The notes below the pieces were generated by a model. It was not told the origin of the DNA. It ran no database searches and saw nothing but the letters and a program-made list of their open reading frames with translations. The position numbers were made by a program, and so were the translations under genes. From Leptospira sp. WS58.C1 (lineage in GTDB: Bacteria; Spirochaetota; Leptospiria; Leptospirales; Leptospiraceae), in contig NZ_CP162137.1 in NCBI RefSeq assembly GCF_040833995.1, positions 62,001 through 126,000 of the forward strand: DNA of 64,000 nt, written 5' to 3'. Shown piece after piece: positions 1 through 9,995 of this stretch (positions are counted from its first letter, which is position 1; the number at the start of each line of letters is the position of its first letter).

Positions 1-1009
1 ATTCGAATAAGAATTCTGAAGGAAGAAGGATCAGAATACAAAAAAACAAAGAGATCCCGAATCCGGAAACGAGGGCCATCTTTAAGATCTTTCTTAAACC
101 TACGGTATTATTATTTCCTTTTAAATTTCCTGCGACAGTCTCCATTGCGATAGCAGCACCATCTATCCAAAATGCTCCAATCAAGATCAATTGATGAAGG
201 ATCGCATTTGCAGCCAAGGTCTCGGAGCCTAAGCCGGAGCTGTAATTTCTAAACAAACTGAATGTTGTAATCAAAAGTAAGGTCCGGATCATGATATCCG
301 AATTCAAGGTGAGAAGAGAAGTATACCCTTTAACAGAAAAGATCTTGATCTCATGATAGACCTGGAAGAAGCGATTCTTCTCCTTGAATAATAATACAAT
401 AAAGAACGCTGACATTAAGTATTGACTGATAGAAGTCGCGATCCCTGCGCCATACGCATTCCAATCCAAAAATAGAACGAACCAAAAATTCAACCCTATA
501 TTGACGACATTAGCGATGACTGTTGCAACCAGAACAGTAGCACTTTTGGATCTTCCTAAGAACCATCCTGTGAGTACGAAATTGCTAAGAGTTGCGGGGG
601 CACTGATGATCCTGGCCTTGAAATATTCTCCACCTGCGGATTTTACTTCCTTCTCCCCTTCTAAAACCGAAAATCCGACCTTTTCTAAATAAGTGCTTGC
701 GAGTAGTATTAAAATACCGATCCCGACACCTAATAAAAGGGATCTTAAAAGTATCTGAAAGGATTCTTTGTAATTTTCATTTCCTTCTGCTTGAGCTGTA
801 AGTCCAGTCGTGCTCATTCTCAAAAAGGAAAATCCCCAGAACAAATAATCGAATAGTATGTTGGATAATGCCACTCCGGCTACGAATGTGTGTGATTCCA
901 ATTGACCAAGCACTGCAACATCGGCAAAGCTAGTCAGTGGTACAGTCAGGTTCGCGATTATATTAAAGAAAGTTAGGGTGAGAAATTTTTTTTCCAAAAG
1001 TAGATTCAA
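1..1009 (-). CDS. MATE family efflux protein (partial, N-terminal ~336 aa)
   Basis: The reading frame is open from a TTG at 1009 to the left edge, so the C-terminus is missing. The translation is hydrophobic with many membrane segments and carries a motif near residues 65-75 (FLRMSTTGLTAQA) resembling the DinF branch of the MATE family. These are cation-driven exporters of drugs or metabolites in the inner membrane. A TAG lies just upstream in frame, so the start must be at or near the TTG, which overlaps the stop of the upstream symporter gene as TTGA; the tetranucleotide suggests translational coupling. The family is inferred from motif and hydropathy only; the substrate is unknown. Confidence 0.8.
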   Translation of the reverse strand, partial: MNLLLEKKFLTLTFFNIIANLTVPLTSFADVAVLGQLESHTFVAGVALSNILFDYLFWGFSFLRMSTTGLTAQAEGNENYKESFQILLRSLLLGVGIGILILLASTYLEKVGFSVLEGEKEVKSAGGEYFKARIISAPATLSNFVLTGWFLGRSKSATVLVATVIANVVNIGLNFWFVLFLDWNAYGAGIATSISQYLMSAFFIVLLFKEKNRFFQVYHEIKIFSVKGYTSLLTLNSDIMIRTLLLITTFSLFRNYSSGLGSETLAANAILHQLILIGAFWIDGAAIAMETVAGNLKGNNNTVGLRKILKMALVSGFGISLFFCILILLPSEFLFE

Positions 1010-2316
1010 ATACCCTGTCGTTTTCTATCATCTATACTTTGGAAAACATTGCAGGCAACTAAATCGCCGGTTACATTGACGGTGGTCCTACACATATCCA
1101 AGATACGATCCACTCCCAAGATAATACCGATCCCCTCGGTTGGAACTCCGACACCTGCCAAAATAGATGCAAGGATCACGATACCAAGTCCGGGAGTGCT
1201 TGGAGTTCCGATCGAAGCTACTACGGTTGCGATGAGTACGAATGCAAGGTTTGTTGCCGTTAATTCTATCCCATAAACCTGTGATAAAAATACCGTGGCG
1301 ACTGCTTGGTAAAGTGCAGTTCCGTCCATATTCACCGTGGCTCCCAAAGGAAGAATAAACTCTGCGATCTTTCGGGAAACGCCCATCTTCTCTATTCCGG
1401 TTTTTAAGGAAAAAGGAAGAACAGCGGCAGAACTAGAAGTGGAGAACGCGAGCAGTTGTACCTCGCCTGCTTGCTTCAAAAACCAAATAGGGCTCTTTCT
1501 TGCCACAAGTGCAAGTATGATCGAATACATGAAGAGCATTATGGTTAAGCCGCCAAGCACAGTGATAAAATAAACTCCCAAACTTAATAAAACTTTCAGA
1601 CCTATTTTTGCGGTGATCTGCGCAATTAGTCCGAAGACTGCAAAAGGTGCGATCTTCATGGCCCATTGAACGAATACCATACTGGTCTTAAATATCGCTT
1701 GGAATACGGGAAGAACGTACGCAGTACTTTGCTGTTCTATAGAAAGGATAGCAATACCAACCAAAAGAGCTAATAAAACTACTCCTAACATATCTCCGTT
1801 TGCAAATGTTTGGAATGGGTTTCTAGGAAGGACTGAGAGTATTAACTCTGGGACCTTCTCTATTGAAACACTGTCCGAGGTTTCGGAAACTTTGCTAGGG
1901 ACCTGCACTCGCGGGATACCGGCAGGATCAACAAAACTTCCGGGCCTGATCGTACTTGCTAAGACCAATCCGATCGAGACCGCTAATATCGTGGTAAATA
2001 CGAAGTATAAGAACGCCTTTAATCCGAAACTTTTCAGATTCTCGAGTGTTTCACCGGCATGTATCCCTAGTACAATGGAGCAAAAGACTAAAGGGATCAT
2101 GATGATCTGCAATAAGATCAGGAAAAAATGGCCCGGAAGCCCTAACCAAGAAACGATAGGCGTCGAATATTCTATGGTTACTAAGGAATTTTCCGGACTT
2201 AGATAAAGGCCCGTTAAAAGTCCGGATACCAAACCTAACAAAACTCTGAACCAGAGTTTCTCTAAAGGAAGAAATCGAATAACATTCGGAAGGTTTCGGT
2301 TCGGCTCAACGGACAT
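1006..2316 (-). CDS. Dicarboxylate/amino acid:cation symporter (DAACS/SLC1 family)
   Basis: The 436-aa membrane protein has the two hallmarks of the glutamate/dicarboxylate transporter family: a serine-rich re-entrant hairpin (FSTSSSAAVLPFS, about residue 290) and the NMDGT substrate/cation-binding motif (about residue 327). Family members (GltP, GltT, DctA) import acidic amino acids or C4-dicarboxylates with Na+ or H+ as trimers in the inner membrane. Length is normal for the family. It is the first gene of a two-gene unit with the MATE exporter, which starts inside its stop codon. The exact substrate cannot be read from the sequence; the residues that separate aspartate from dicarboxylate users were not resolved. 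Confidence 0.9.
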   Translation of the reverse strand: MSVEPNRNLPNVIRFLPLEKLWFRVLLGLVSGLLTGLYLSPENSLVTIEYSTPIVSWLGLPGHFFLILLQIIMIPLVFCSIVLGIHAGETLENLKSFGLKAFLYFVFTTILAVSIGLVLASTIRPGSFVDPAGIPRVQVPSKVSETSDSVSIEKVPELILSVLPRNPFQTFANGDMLGVVLLALLVGIAILSIEQQSTAYVLPVFQAIFKTSMVFVQWAMKIAPFAVFGLIAQITAKIGLKVLLSLGVYFITVLGGLTIMLFMYSIILALVARKSPIWFLKQAGEVQLLAFSTSSSAAVLPFSLKTGIEKMGVSRKIAEFILPLGATVNMDGTALYQAVATVFLSQVYGIELTATNLAFVLIATVVASIGTPSTPGLGIVILASILAGVGVPTEGIGIILGVDRILDMCRTTVNVTGDLVACNVFQSIDDRKRQGI

Positions 2317-2501
2317 ACTCGACAGAATAGGAGTTGTATTCTTATTTTTCTATTGATTTTTCCCTTTTCAAAATGATAGTGAAGGCTTTAGCCGATTTTT
2401 TACCGATTCTGAAGATGTATTCCGGAACCGGTAAACTAAAAATAAAAGATTCGGTTTGAAGTCAGTTTCGATCATCGGCGTTCGAGTGCCTACAGGAGTT
2501 T

Positions 2502-5500
2502 ATGGGGTTAAATCCGATTTCTTGGGACCTAGTCCTTTTTAATTATTATTCGTTTGGAAGTTTATTGGTCACTTTGACCACCATATTCCTCGGGATTTTC
2601 TTTCTTACCTTAAAGAATAGGACGATTGCCACCACTCAACTTGGGATCGGCTTCATTCTATTAGGTGTATTTGAGACCGGATACTTTTTAGCAGCCTTCT
2701 TATACCATCCCATTGCAGCGTACCATCGTTGGATGACCGGCGGGTTTATTCTTTTTTCTATAGCTCATTTCACTCAATTCTTACTTAGGTTTCCGGGAAA
2801 TAGCAACCAACGTATAGCAAGATGGGTTTTGATCGTAGAACATTCGGTTGCTGCGATCACTGTAAGCTTATTTATTTACTTCACCTATATTTCCGAAAAG
2901 ATCTATCACTTCACTGCACATCATTGGGATTTTAACGCATTCGATGCTAGCCGCTATCTTGCAGTGGTGATCGGAATCTTCTCGATCGTAGGTTTTGTCA
3001 TCGTTCCTGCTTGGAGAGTTGTGATTACCAAGGACAAGAGAAGGATCGCCCTTTTTATGTTCACTATAGGGTTCTTGATCGCAGCAATCTATCCGAATAT
3101 TTCGAATATTCTCAGCCGAGACGGGGTGATGGAGCGGTCCACTTACATGACTTCGAACGTCATCCTCTTCTTGACTGCATTTTCTTTCTTAGTTATTGCA
3201 TTTATCAATAATAGTGCGGAACGTACTACCTTCATGGTTAAGATCGTAGGGATCACACTCTTTACGATCTGTTTGATCATGCAGGCTTTGGTGTATATCT
3301 CCAGTCAGGAAAAAGACGCAGAATACGATAGTTTGCGTATGGTGAATATCGAAAGGGCTTTGGAGAACGGGGTCAAATCGGGAGATATAGAGTATGCTTT
3401 CCATTGGGATGACTCCAAGGAAAGTTTAAATTCTTCTGAATATGATCCCAATAAGGAATTGGATCTCAAACAGATAGAGGCAGACCTACAAAATATCACC
3501 ACTTATGAGGAGATCCGAAATTTAAAAGAGGAAGGGTTTAGAAATTCCTTAAATTCCATTCTGGACAGAAGCCATACGTACTTCGGCGGTTATAAACGTT
3601 TTATCCAAAAGTTATTGGAGGAAAAACAAGACCTCTCCGATGCAGAACTTAAAAAACTCATTTTAGAAAATGCAGAACAATGGAACAAGCGTGCGTTCGT
3701 TTCTACAAATCGATTAGAAGCGATCGTAGGAGGATCTTTCTGCAAGAAGGGAAGAGACTTTGTGAAGGGTTTGGGAGATTCGGAGTTCGGTTTTAAGGAC
3801 GAAATTTTCTCCCATTGGTCCGAAGATTGTCTTTGGGATGGAAAAGAATTAGACCAATCCCAGATCCGGTCCGAAGTTCTACGATATTTCAGGTATTTTA
3901 AACCGAGCGAGACACGTCACTACAGAAGAAGTAAGGATGGAACAGGGCATTACGTTGCTTTCATGAAATTCCAACCTGAGAAACAACAAATGAGCGAGGT
4001 TGGGTTCTCTTATAGATTGTATAGGGATTTTATGCATCCGACAGCGGTGAAACAAACCGGTATTTTGTTGGCGGTGATCTTTATCGTTCTCGCGTTATTC
4101 CCTCTTTTCTTTAAGAACAGTTTAGTGGATCCTTTGAATAGTCTTCTTTCCGGGGTGGAAAAAGTAAACAAGGGAGATCTGGATGTAGTAGTTCCGGTTA
4201 AGGTACGGGATGAGATCGGATTCTTGGCGGATTCATTCAACGCGATGGTTTCTTCTATCAAACAAGCCAGAAGAGAACTCCAAGACTACGCCGAAAATCT
4301 GGAAGAAAAAGTCCGTGAAAGAACTAGAGAAGTCCAAGAGAAGATGGAGGAAGTCCAGCGTCTCAAGGTGCAACAGGACGGGGACTATTTTTTAACTTCC
4401 TTATTAGCAAAACCTCTCTTTTATAACGCGAATAAATCTAAATTGGTTTCTACGGATTTTATTATCCGCCAAAAGAAACAATTCGAGTTCAGGGGAAAAC
4501 ATTCCGACTTAGGGGGAGATATTTGTGTCACCGGAAATCTTAGACTAGGGCGTCCCGATTCATTTAAACGTTATACTGTTTCTATGAATGGCGATGCCAT
4601 GGGTAAATCCATGCAAGGTGCCGGTGGGGCTTTGGTGATGGGGGTTGTGATGAACTCCATCCTCGCGCGTTCAGCCGCAAATAACAGAATTCTAGATGTA
4701 ACCCCTGAACAATGGCTGACTGAAATTTACAATGAGATCCACGCTGTCTTCAAATCTTTCAATGGATCTATGGTAATCTCTGCATCACTCTATCTAATAG
4801 AAGATGAAACCGGAAAGTGTTGGTATTTCAACGCAGAACACCCTTACTCCGTATTATATAGAGATGGTAAAGCTAGCTTTATCGAGGACGGACTCACCCT
4901 TAGAAAATTAGGTCTGGATTCTGAATTCGAATTTAAGGTAAGAAGTTTTCAACTTAAAAAAGGTGATATTATCATCCTTGGCTCGGACGGTAGGGACGAT
5001 GTTGATCTAACTCCTGAAGAGACGATCCGGACCATCAATGAAGATGAGATGTTGTTCCTTCGCCATGTAGAAAATGCAAAAGCAAATCTCGAAGATATAG
5101 AAACGGAAATCCGTAGGACCGGTGAGCTCACAGACGACCTTTCCCTTCTTAAGATAGAGTTCCAAGGGGAACCTAAAAACGACGAGATCGAAGAAATTTT
5201 CGAATCGACGGATCATATCGACAAGGCTTTAAATACCGATTCGGTTTACGAAGATGCTAAGAAGATGTACAAAACGGGACGTTTGGAGGAAGCATTAGAA
5301 CTTCTGAAGACAGGTTATATGCATGATAGCGCTAACCAAAGGTTAAACAAACTTTTGGGACTTCTGAGTTTTAAAGGTAAAGACTATAATACTGCGGTAG
5401 AAGTTCTGAATAACTACCTAGGAACGGATCCGGATCTTCACGAGTATTGGTTCTATCTATCTATCGCGAATAAAAAGATGGGTAAATACGACCAGGCTTT

Positions 5501-5687
5501 GGCAGCAAGTTTGAAACTTTTGGAAATCGATCCTAATAATATTTCCAATACGATCAATCTATCCGATATTTATCGACTTATGGAAATGTACGATAAAGCG
5601 GAAGAATATGCTCGAAAAGTATTACAAAAAGAACCCGGGAACGAGAACGCTCATAAACTGATACGTTTGATAGAGAGAGATCGTTGA
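2502..5687 (+). CDS. SpoIIE-type PP2C phosphatase with membrane sensor, HAMP and TPR domains (copy 1)
   Basis: This is a 1061-aa signalling protein. The order seen is about eight N-terminal membrane segments (residues 10-265), an extracytoplasmic region (270-512), a further membrane helix (515-535), a HAMP linker (540-590, ending in DEIGFLADSFNAM), a coiled coil rich in E/R (590-630), a SpoIIE/PP2C phosphatase domain (640-860) and TPR repeats (about 890-1061). The metal-binding acidic motifs of PP2C are kept: DLGGD (about 669), NGDAMGKSM (about 695) and GSDGRDD (about 826), so it is probably active. Known relatives dephosphorylate anti-sigma-factor antagonists; its target here is unknown. The ATG has a GGAG box 6-10 bp upstream. 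A close paralogue follows at 6794. Confidence 0.9.
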   Translation: MGLNPISWDLVLFNYYSFGSLLVTLTTIFLGIFFLTLKNRTIATTQLGIGFILLGVFETGYFLAAFLYHPIAAYHRWMTGGFILFSIAHFTQFLLRFPGNSNQRIARWVLIVEHSVAAITVSLFIYFTYISEKIYHFTAHHWDFNAFDASRYLAVVIGIFSIVGFVIVPAWRVVITKDKRRIALFMFTIGFLIAAIYPNISNILSRDGVMERSTYMTSNVILFLTAFSFLVIAFINNSAERTTFMVKIVGITLFTICLIMQALVYISSQEKDAEYDSLRMVNIERALENGVKSGDIEYAFHWDDSKESLNSSEYDPNKELDLKQIEADLQNITTYEEIRNLKEEGFRNSLNSILDRSHTYFGGYKRFIQKLLEEKQDLSDAELKKLILENAEQWNKRAFVSTNRLEAIVGGSFCKKGRDFVKGLGDSEFGFKDEIFSHWSEDCLWDGKELDQSQIRSEVLRYFRYFKPSETRHYRRSKDGTGHYVAFMKFQPEKQQMSEVGFSYRLYRDFMHPTAVKQTGILLAVIFIVLALFPLFFKNSLVDPLNSLLSGVEKVNKGDLDVVVPVKVRDEIGFLADSFNAMVSSIKQARRELQDYAENLEEKVRERTREVQEKMEEVQRLKVQQDGDYFLTSLLAKPLFYNANKSKLVSTDFIIRQKKQFEFRGKHSDLGGDICVTGNLRLGRPDSFKRYTVSMNGDAMGKSMQGAGGALVMGVVMNSILARSAANNRILDVTPEQWLTEIYNEIHAVFKSFNGSMVISASLYLIEDETGKCWYFNAEHPYSVLYRDGKASFIEDGLTLRKLGLDSEFEFKVRSFQLKKGDIIILGSDGRDDVDLTPEETIRTINEDEMLFLRHVENAKANLEDIETEIRRTGELTDDLSLLKIEFQGEPKNDEIEEIFESTDHIDKALNTDSVYEDAKKMYKTGRLEEALELLKTGYMHDSANQRLNKLLGLLSFKGKDYNTAVEVLNNYLGTDPDLHEYWFYLSIANKKMGKYDQALAASLKLLEIDPNNISNTINLSDIYRLMEMYDKAEEYARKVLQKEPGNENAHKLIRLIERDR

Positions 5688-6613
5688 TAAACGGTTTCTT
5701 ACTAAACTTCGCTTTTTGGACGCGGATCGGGATACTTTCCGCATTTTTCCTTTTTGTTATTCCTCTACTTTCTCAAAGTAAGAAGTCAACCAAAGTAAAC
5801 GAATCAAACTTCTCCTTTAGATTAAAAGGAGGAGATATTAAACTCTCCGTTAGAAACGAGACCGAGTTGAAAGAGTGGGATAAATACGCTTCCGATAAAA
5901 CAAAAAAGATCCTGGATGCTTATGAGTCGTATCTTGGGATTTCGTTCCATCAGGCTTCTTCGCCAATATTTAAAACTCTTCCTTCTTCGGAAAAAGATAA
6001 GATACGATTGATTTTAAAAGATACGGTGTTTCTGAATGGGACTCGAGTTGGAGGATATAATAATGTATCCGGAGAATTGGGAAAAGAACTAGGGATTTTT
6101 ATGGAATTGGGCCTGGTGCCACCCGGTTATCCCGCATTACTTTTACATGAGTTGGGGCATTATTATTTTACAGAACCTTCCTGGTTAAGCGAAGGGATCG
6201 TTTCCTATCTTCCCTACCTTTTGTCCAAAAGAGGTTATCTGAAACTGGATGCGGATGAACTCCAATCCGTAACGGAAGAATGGAGTCTTGCCGAAACAAT
6301 TCCCAAAAACGATCCGCCTCTTTCTAAAGACTTTCATCTTTCCAATCCTAGTTTAGGGCCTTGGTTCTATTCCAAGTCGGTCCGCACTCAGTTTATCCTT
6401 CACAAAGAACTGGGCTACGAAGGTTATAAATCATTTCTAAAGCAGGTAGCTTCTTCATCCGAAATATTGAATACTGAACAAATTTTTAAAATTTTGAATC
6501 AGGTTCAGAGAAAGGATTGGAATAAGATCCTGCAAGGTTGGGTGGAACCAGGAGCATACGGTATTTATCCTCCGACTTCCTTTATGAAAATCCAAGAGAT
6601 TGAGAAACTTTAA
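5684..6613 (+). CDS. Putative gluzincin-type metalloprotease (peptidase MA-like), membrane anchored
   Basis: This 309-aa protein has a hydrophobic N-terminus (residues 8-30, signal peptide or anchor) and a zinc-protease motif HELGH at 155-159, followed by a glutamate at 170 in WLSEG, the HExxH-(10)-E spacing of gluzincins. This resembles the peptidase MA group, whose substrates are mostly unknown. The start is a TTG overlapping the stop of the preceding SpoIIE phosphatase (TTGA), with GAGAGAGA just upstream, so it is probably translated by coupling. The coupling suggests a shared job with that phosphatase, for example in envelope stress signalling, but that is inference. Catalysis is predicted only from the motif. 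Confidence 0.72.
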   Translation: MINGFLLNFAFWTRIGILSAFFLFVIPLLSQSKKSTKVNESNFSFRLKGGDIKLSVRNETELKEWDKYASDKTKKILDAYESYLGISFHQASSPIFKTLPSSEKDKIRLILKDTVFLNGTRVGGYNNVSGELGKELGIFMELGLVPPGYPALLLHELGHYYFTEPSWLSEGIVSYLPYLLSKRGYLKLDADELQSVTEEWSLAETIPKNDPPLSKDFHLSNPSLGPWFYSKSVRTQFILHKELGYEGYKSFLKQVASSSEILNTEQIFKILNQVQRKDWNKILQGWVEPGAYGIYPPTSFMKIQEIEKL

Positions 6614-6717
6614 GCTTGCTTTTTATATTGCATTCGTTATACAAAATAGTGAATTCTAAACGAATATCTTTTTTGATTTGATCTGATCGGTTCCGGCTTT
6701 AATATAATCCATTTATA

Positions 6718-6729
6718 AGAGCTTGTCTC
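6718..6729 (+). repeat. Possible solo end of a dispersed GAGCYTGTC element (copy C)
   Basis: The string AGAGCTTGTCTC preceded by TAA matches 11 of 12 bases of the core seen at 37564 and 10 of 12 at 47928. Only the first dozen bases are shared, so this could be chance. It lies in the 180-bp gap between the protease and the second SpoIIE gene; the rest of the gap shows no gene. Confidence 0.3.
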
Positions 6730-6793
6730 GATGAGCCAAACTTGAAACCCGGTCCAAAAGCCGGATTATTTAGAGCCTTTCCTTATTGCTTGC

Positions 6794-9700
6794 ATGGAAA
6801 TTTTTTCAATCTTACAAAACGATGTTCTGCTGAACTATTATTCTTTCGGAAGCTTGCTATCGATTTTAGCTTTCTTATTCACTTCCTTATTCTTCCTCTT
6901 CTTAAAAGAAAAATCCTCAAGCACAATGCATCTTGCATTAGGGGCTTTGTTTTTTTCCTTCTTCTGTTCCGGATATTTTTTCGCCGCATTCCTGTATAAC
7001 CCGATCGCTGCCTATCATAGATGGTTGACTGTCGGATTTATTTTGCCTGCGCTTATACACCTGGGTCAATTCCTGGCACGTTATCCCCAAAACGCGAATC
7101 CTAAAATGAATCGAAATCTCACGATCGGGATGTACGTGGTTGCAGCTATCGGGATTTCTTATTTTTATTATATTACTCTTAGTTCTCCGAGGAAATATCA
7201 CTTCACCGCTCATCACTGGGATTTTAATGCGGAAAAGGCTTCTTCTCTTATTGCAGTTTTGATCGGCTTATTCGTTTTGATCTCCTTTTTAATTCTTCCT
7301 ATCTATAGGATGACCAAAACCAAAGGTAGGATCCGCTTTGCGATCGGTGGTTTTATGGCGGCCCTTTTGGCGGGAGGTGTGGTTCCCGCACTTACGAATA
7401 TTCTCAGCCGAGACGGATGGATTGAGCGTTCCACATATTTAACGTCTATCGTACTTTTGATGACTTTAGGGATCTTTTTGATCCTGGTAATCTTCCTGAA
7501 CTTTAGCGAAGAAAAAACCACCTTCATGGTAAAGATCGTAGGTATTACCTTCGTGACCTTGATGCTGATCATGCAAGCTTTGGTATTCATTTCCAACCGA
7601 GATAAGGAGTCTGAATATGATACAAAAAGTATCGTAAACATGGCAAGAGCCTTAGAAGGCGGAAAACAGATCCCGGAAATGCAATATATAGTCCAATGGG
7701 AAGGCGGATCCAAGAACGTGGATTATTCCCGCTACGATAATCAGTACGATTTGAGACTTCCCCAATTGGAGATAGACTTTAAGAATACAATCATCTACGA
7801 ACATATAAAACTACTGGCGGAAGAAGGTTTTAGAAATTCCGTTAAAAAAAATCTAAAAGATACGCACGAATATTTCAGCGGGTATAAGGCTTCTATCCTA
7901 AAGTTTTTGGATGATAATCCTAATTTGGAAGGAAAAGAATTAAAAACAAAATTATTAGATCATTTGAATTCATTAAACACCGCAGTGTTCGTAACTTCTA
8001 ACAAGTTGGATTATATCTTTCCCAAAGATTTCTGCGTGGACGGTAGAAATTATCTAAAAGGTATCAATACCAAAGGTGTCATTCCTTTCAAAGAACATCT
8101 TCTCCAAAAATGGAAGGAGAAGAACGGGACTTGTACCTTTGATGAAAAGGATCTGTTAATCGGTCATTTAAAGGCGGAAATCCTTTTGTATTTCCGTCCA
8201 TTCCAACCTGCGTTGTATCGACATTACCGAAAAAGTTTGGATGAACATCAACACTTCGTAACATATATACATTATGATGTGAAGAAAGATGTGGTCAGTG
8301 AAGTAGGTTACTCATATCGCAAATATAGGGAATTTATGCATCCAACTGCGGCCAAACAAACCCTTATTTTGGGCTTAGTTTTGGTGGTTGTATTTTTCAT
8401 ATTCCCTCTCTTCTTCCGACAAAGTTTGATCACTCCGCTGAACAGACTTTTATCCGGGGTGGAAAAAGTTAACTTGGGTGCCTTGGATGTACAGGTTAGA
8501 GTAGACTTAAAAGACGAGATCGGTTTCCTATCCGAATCATTCAATAACATGGTGACTTCCATTCGAAAAGCTAGGGGAGAACTCCAAGACTATGCGGAAC
8601 ACTTAGCTACCAAGGTAAGAGAAAGAACCAGAGAACTTTCCGAAAAAATAGATGAATTACAGCGCCTAAAAGTACAACAGGACGGTGATTATTTCCTTAC
8701 TTCCTTATTGGCAAAACCGCTTTTTTATAATGCGAATAAATCTTCAAAAGTAAGTACTAATTTTATTCTTCGTCAAAAGAAACAATTCGAGTTCAAAGGC
8801 AAACGTGCGGACTTGGGTGGAGATCTTTGCGTAACTGGAAATCTTCGTCTCGGAAAGGAGAACGATTATAAACGTTATACCTTCGCCATGAACGGAGATG
8901 CGATGGGTAAGTCCATGCAGGGAGCGGGAGGATCGCTTGTCATGGGAGTTGTGATCAACTCTATTCTCGCAAGATCCGCTGCGAATGATAGAGTGTTGGA
9001 TACCACTCCTTCCGAATTTTTAACCGAAATATATAAAGAGATGCAGTCCGTTTTCAAATCTTTCAACGGATCAATGGTAATCTCTGGGACGTTTATCGTC
9101 ATAGAGGATGAAACAGGCAAATTTTGGTATTTCAACGCCGAGCACCCATTCTCCGTTATGTATAGGGATGGCAGAGCCGGTTTCTTAGAAACAGGACTTA
9201 CTCTTAGAAAGATAGGATTGGATTCTGAATACGAATTTAAGGTCCACTCCGGAAGACTAGAACCTGGTGACGTATTGATCATAGGTTCGGACGGTAAAGA
9301 TGATTTGGACCTTACTCCCGAAAAAGAAGTCCGTACCATCAATGAAGATGAGATGCTCTTTTTACAAATGGTGGAAAAAGGCCAAGGTGACCTGGAAAGG
9401 ATAGAGGAAGAGATCTTAAAAGTTGGAGAATTAACCGACGACCTTTCTCTTTTAAGAGTGGAATATTCCCCTGTAGCTTCTCCGGAAAATGACGGAAAAG
9501 AAGACGAGCTTTCGGATCCTTTCGATTGGAAGTTCATCTACAAAAAAGCAAAAGAAGATTATATGGGCGGCCGTTTGAGCGAAGCTCTCGGAGCGTTGGA
9601 AGGACTGTATAAATCGGATCCTCAGAATACTAAGGTGACTAAGCTACTTGGGCTTTTAAGCTTTAAAGGTAAAAATTACGGCAAAGCAGTAGAGGTCCTA

Positions 9701-9988
9701 AATAAATATTTGGGATCTGATCCCGACTTGGTAGAATACTGGTATTATCTCTCATTGGCGAATCGCAGGATCGGTAGAATGGACGAAGCCATCTTGGCTG
9801 CAAAAAGAATGGAGGAACTCCAACCGGACAATTCCATGAATCTGATCAATCTTTCCGACTTATACCGTCAGACGGAACAATTCGATTTGGCTTTGGAATA
9901 TGCTCATTTGGCCCTCGAAAAGGATCCGGAAGACGAGAACGCTCAAAAATTAGTAAGACTTATCGAAAGAGATAGAAAAGCTTCTTAA
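6794..9988 (+). CDS. SpoIIE-type PP2C phosphatase with membrane sensor, HAMP and TPR domains (copy 2)
   Basis: This 1064-aa paralogue of the gene at 2502 has the same architecture: multi-pass N-terminus opening with NYYSFGSLL as in copy 1, extracytoplasmic sensor (about 270-515), HAMP, coiled coil, SpoIIE/PP2C domain (DLGGD, NGDAMGKSMQGAGG, GSDGKDD) and a C-terminal TPR array. The phosphatase and TPR parts are close to copy 1, also at DNA level, whereas the extracytoplasmic part differs more, suggesting duplication and change of input signal. No good Shine-Dalgarno is visible before the ATG at 6794, which was chosen because the alignment with copy 1 begins there. It ends 7 bp from the convergent dcd gene. 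Target and signal are unknown. Confidence 0.88.
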   Translation: MEIFSILQNDVLLNYYSFGSLLSILAFLFTSLFFLFLKEKSSSTMHLALGALFFSFFCSGYFFAAFLYNPIAAYHRWLTVGFILPALIHLGQFLARYPQNANPKMNRNLTIGMYVVAAIGISYFYYITLSSPRKYHFTAHHWDFNAEKASSLIAVLIGLFVLISFLILPIYRMTKTKGRIRFAIGGFMAALLAGGVVPALTNILSRDGWIERSTYLTSIVLLMTLGIFLILVIFLNFSEEKTTFMVKIVGITFVTLMLIMQALVFISNRDKESEYDTKSIVNMARALEGGKQIPEMQYIVQWEGGSKNVDYSRYDNQYDLRLPQLEIDFKNTIIYEHIKLLAEEGFRNSVKKNLKDTHEYFSGYKASILKFLDDNPNLEGKELKTKLLDHLNSLNTAVFVTSNKLDYIFPKDFCVDGRNYLKGINTKGVIPFKEHLLQKWKEKNGTCTFDEKDLLIGHLKAEILLYFRPFQPALYRHYRKSLDEHQHFVTYIHYDVKKDVVSEVGYSYRKYREFMHPTAAKQTLILGLVLVVVFFIFPLFFRQSLITPLNRLLSGVEKVNLGALDVQVRVDLKDEIGFLSESFNNMVTSIRKARGELQDYAEHLATKVRERTRELSEKIDELQRLKVQQDGDYFLTSLLAKPLFYNANKSSKVSTNFILRQKKQFEFKGKRADLGGDLCVTGNLRLGKENDYKRYTFAMNGDAMGKSMQGAGGSLVMGVVINSILARSAANDRVLDTTPSEFLTEIYKEMQSVFKSFNGSMVISGTFIVIEDETGKFWYFNAEHPFSVMYRDGRAGFLETGLTLRKIGLDSEYEFKVHSGRLEPGDVLIIGSDGKDDLDLTPEKEVRTINEDEMLFLQMVEKGQGDLERIEEEILKVGELTDDLSLLRVEYSPVASPENDGKEDELSDPFDWKFIYKKAKEDYMGGRLSEALGALEGLYKSDPQNTKVTKLLGLLSFKGKNYGKAVEVLNKYLGSDPDLVEYWYYLSLANRRIGRMDEAILAAKRMEELQPDNSMNLINLSDLYRQTEQFDLALEYAHLALEKDPEDENAQKLVRLIERDRKAS

Positions 9989-9995
9989 TAGAAGT

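Noticed and set aside
501..692. A 63-codon plus-strand open frame in the MATE region
   Set aside because: The minus-strand MATE frame is open across the whole interval with family motifs; the plus frame has no ribosome-binding site.
8875..9537. A 220-codon open frame antisense to the second SpoIIE gene
   Set aside because: It lies wholly inside the strongly supported phosphatase frame, has serine-rich low-complexity translation typical of antisense shadows, and no ribosome-binding site or neighbour supports it.
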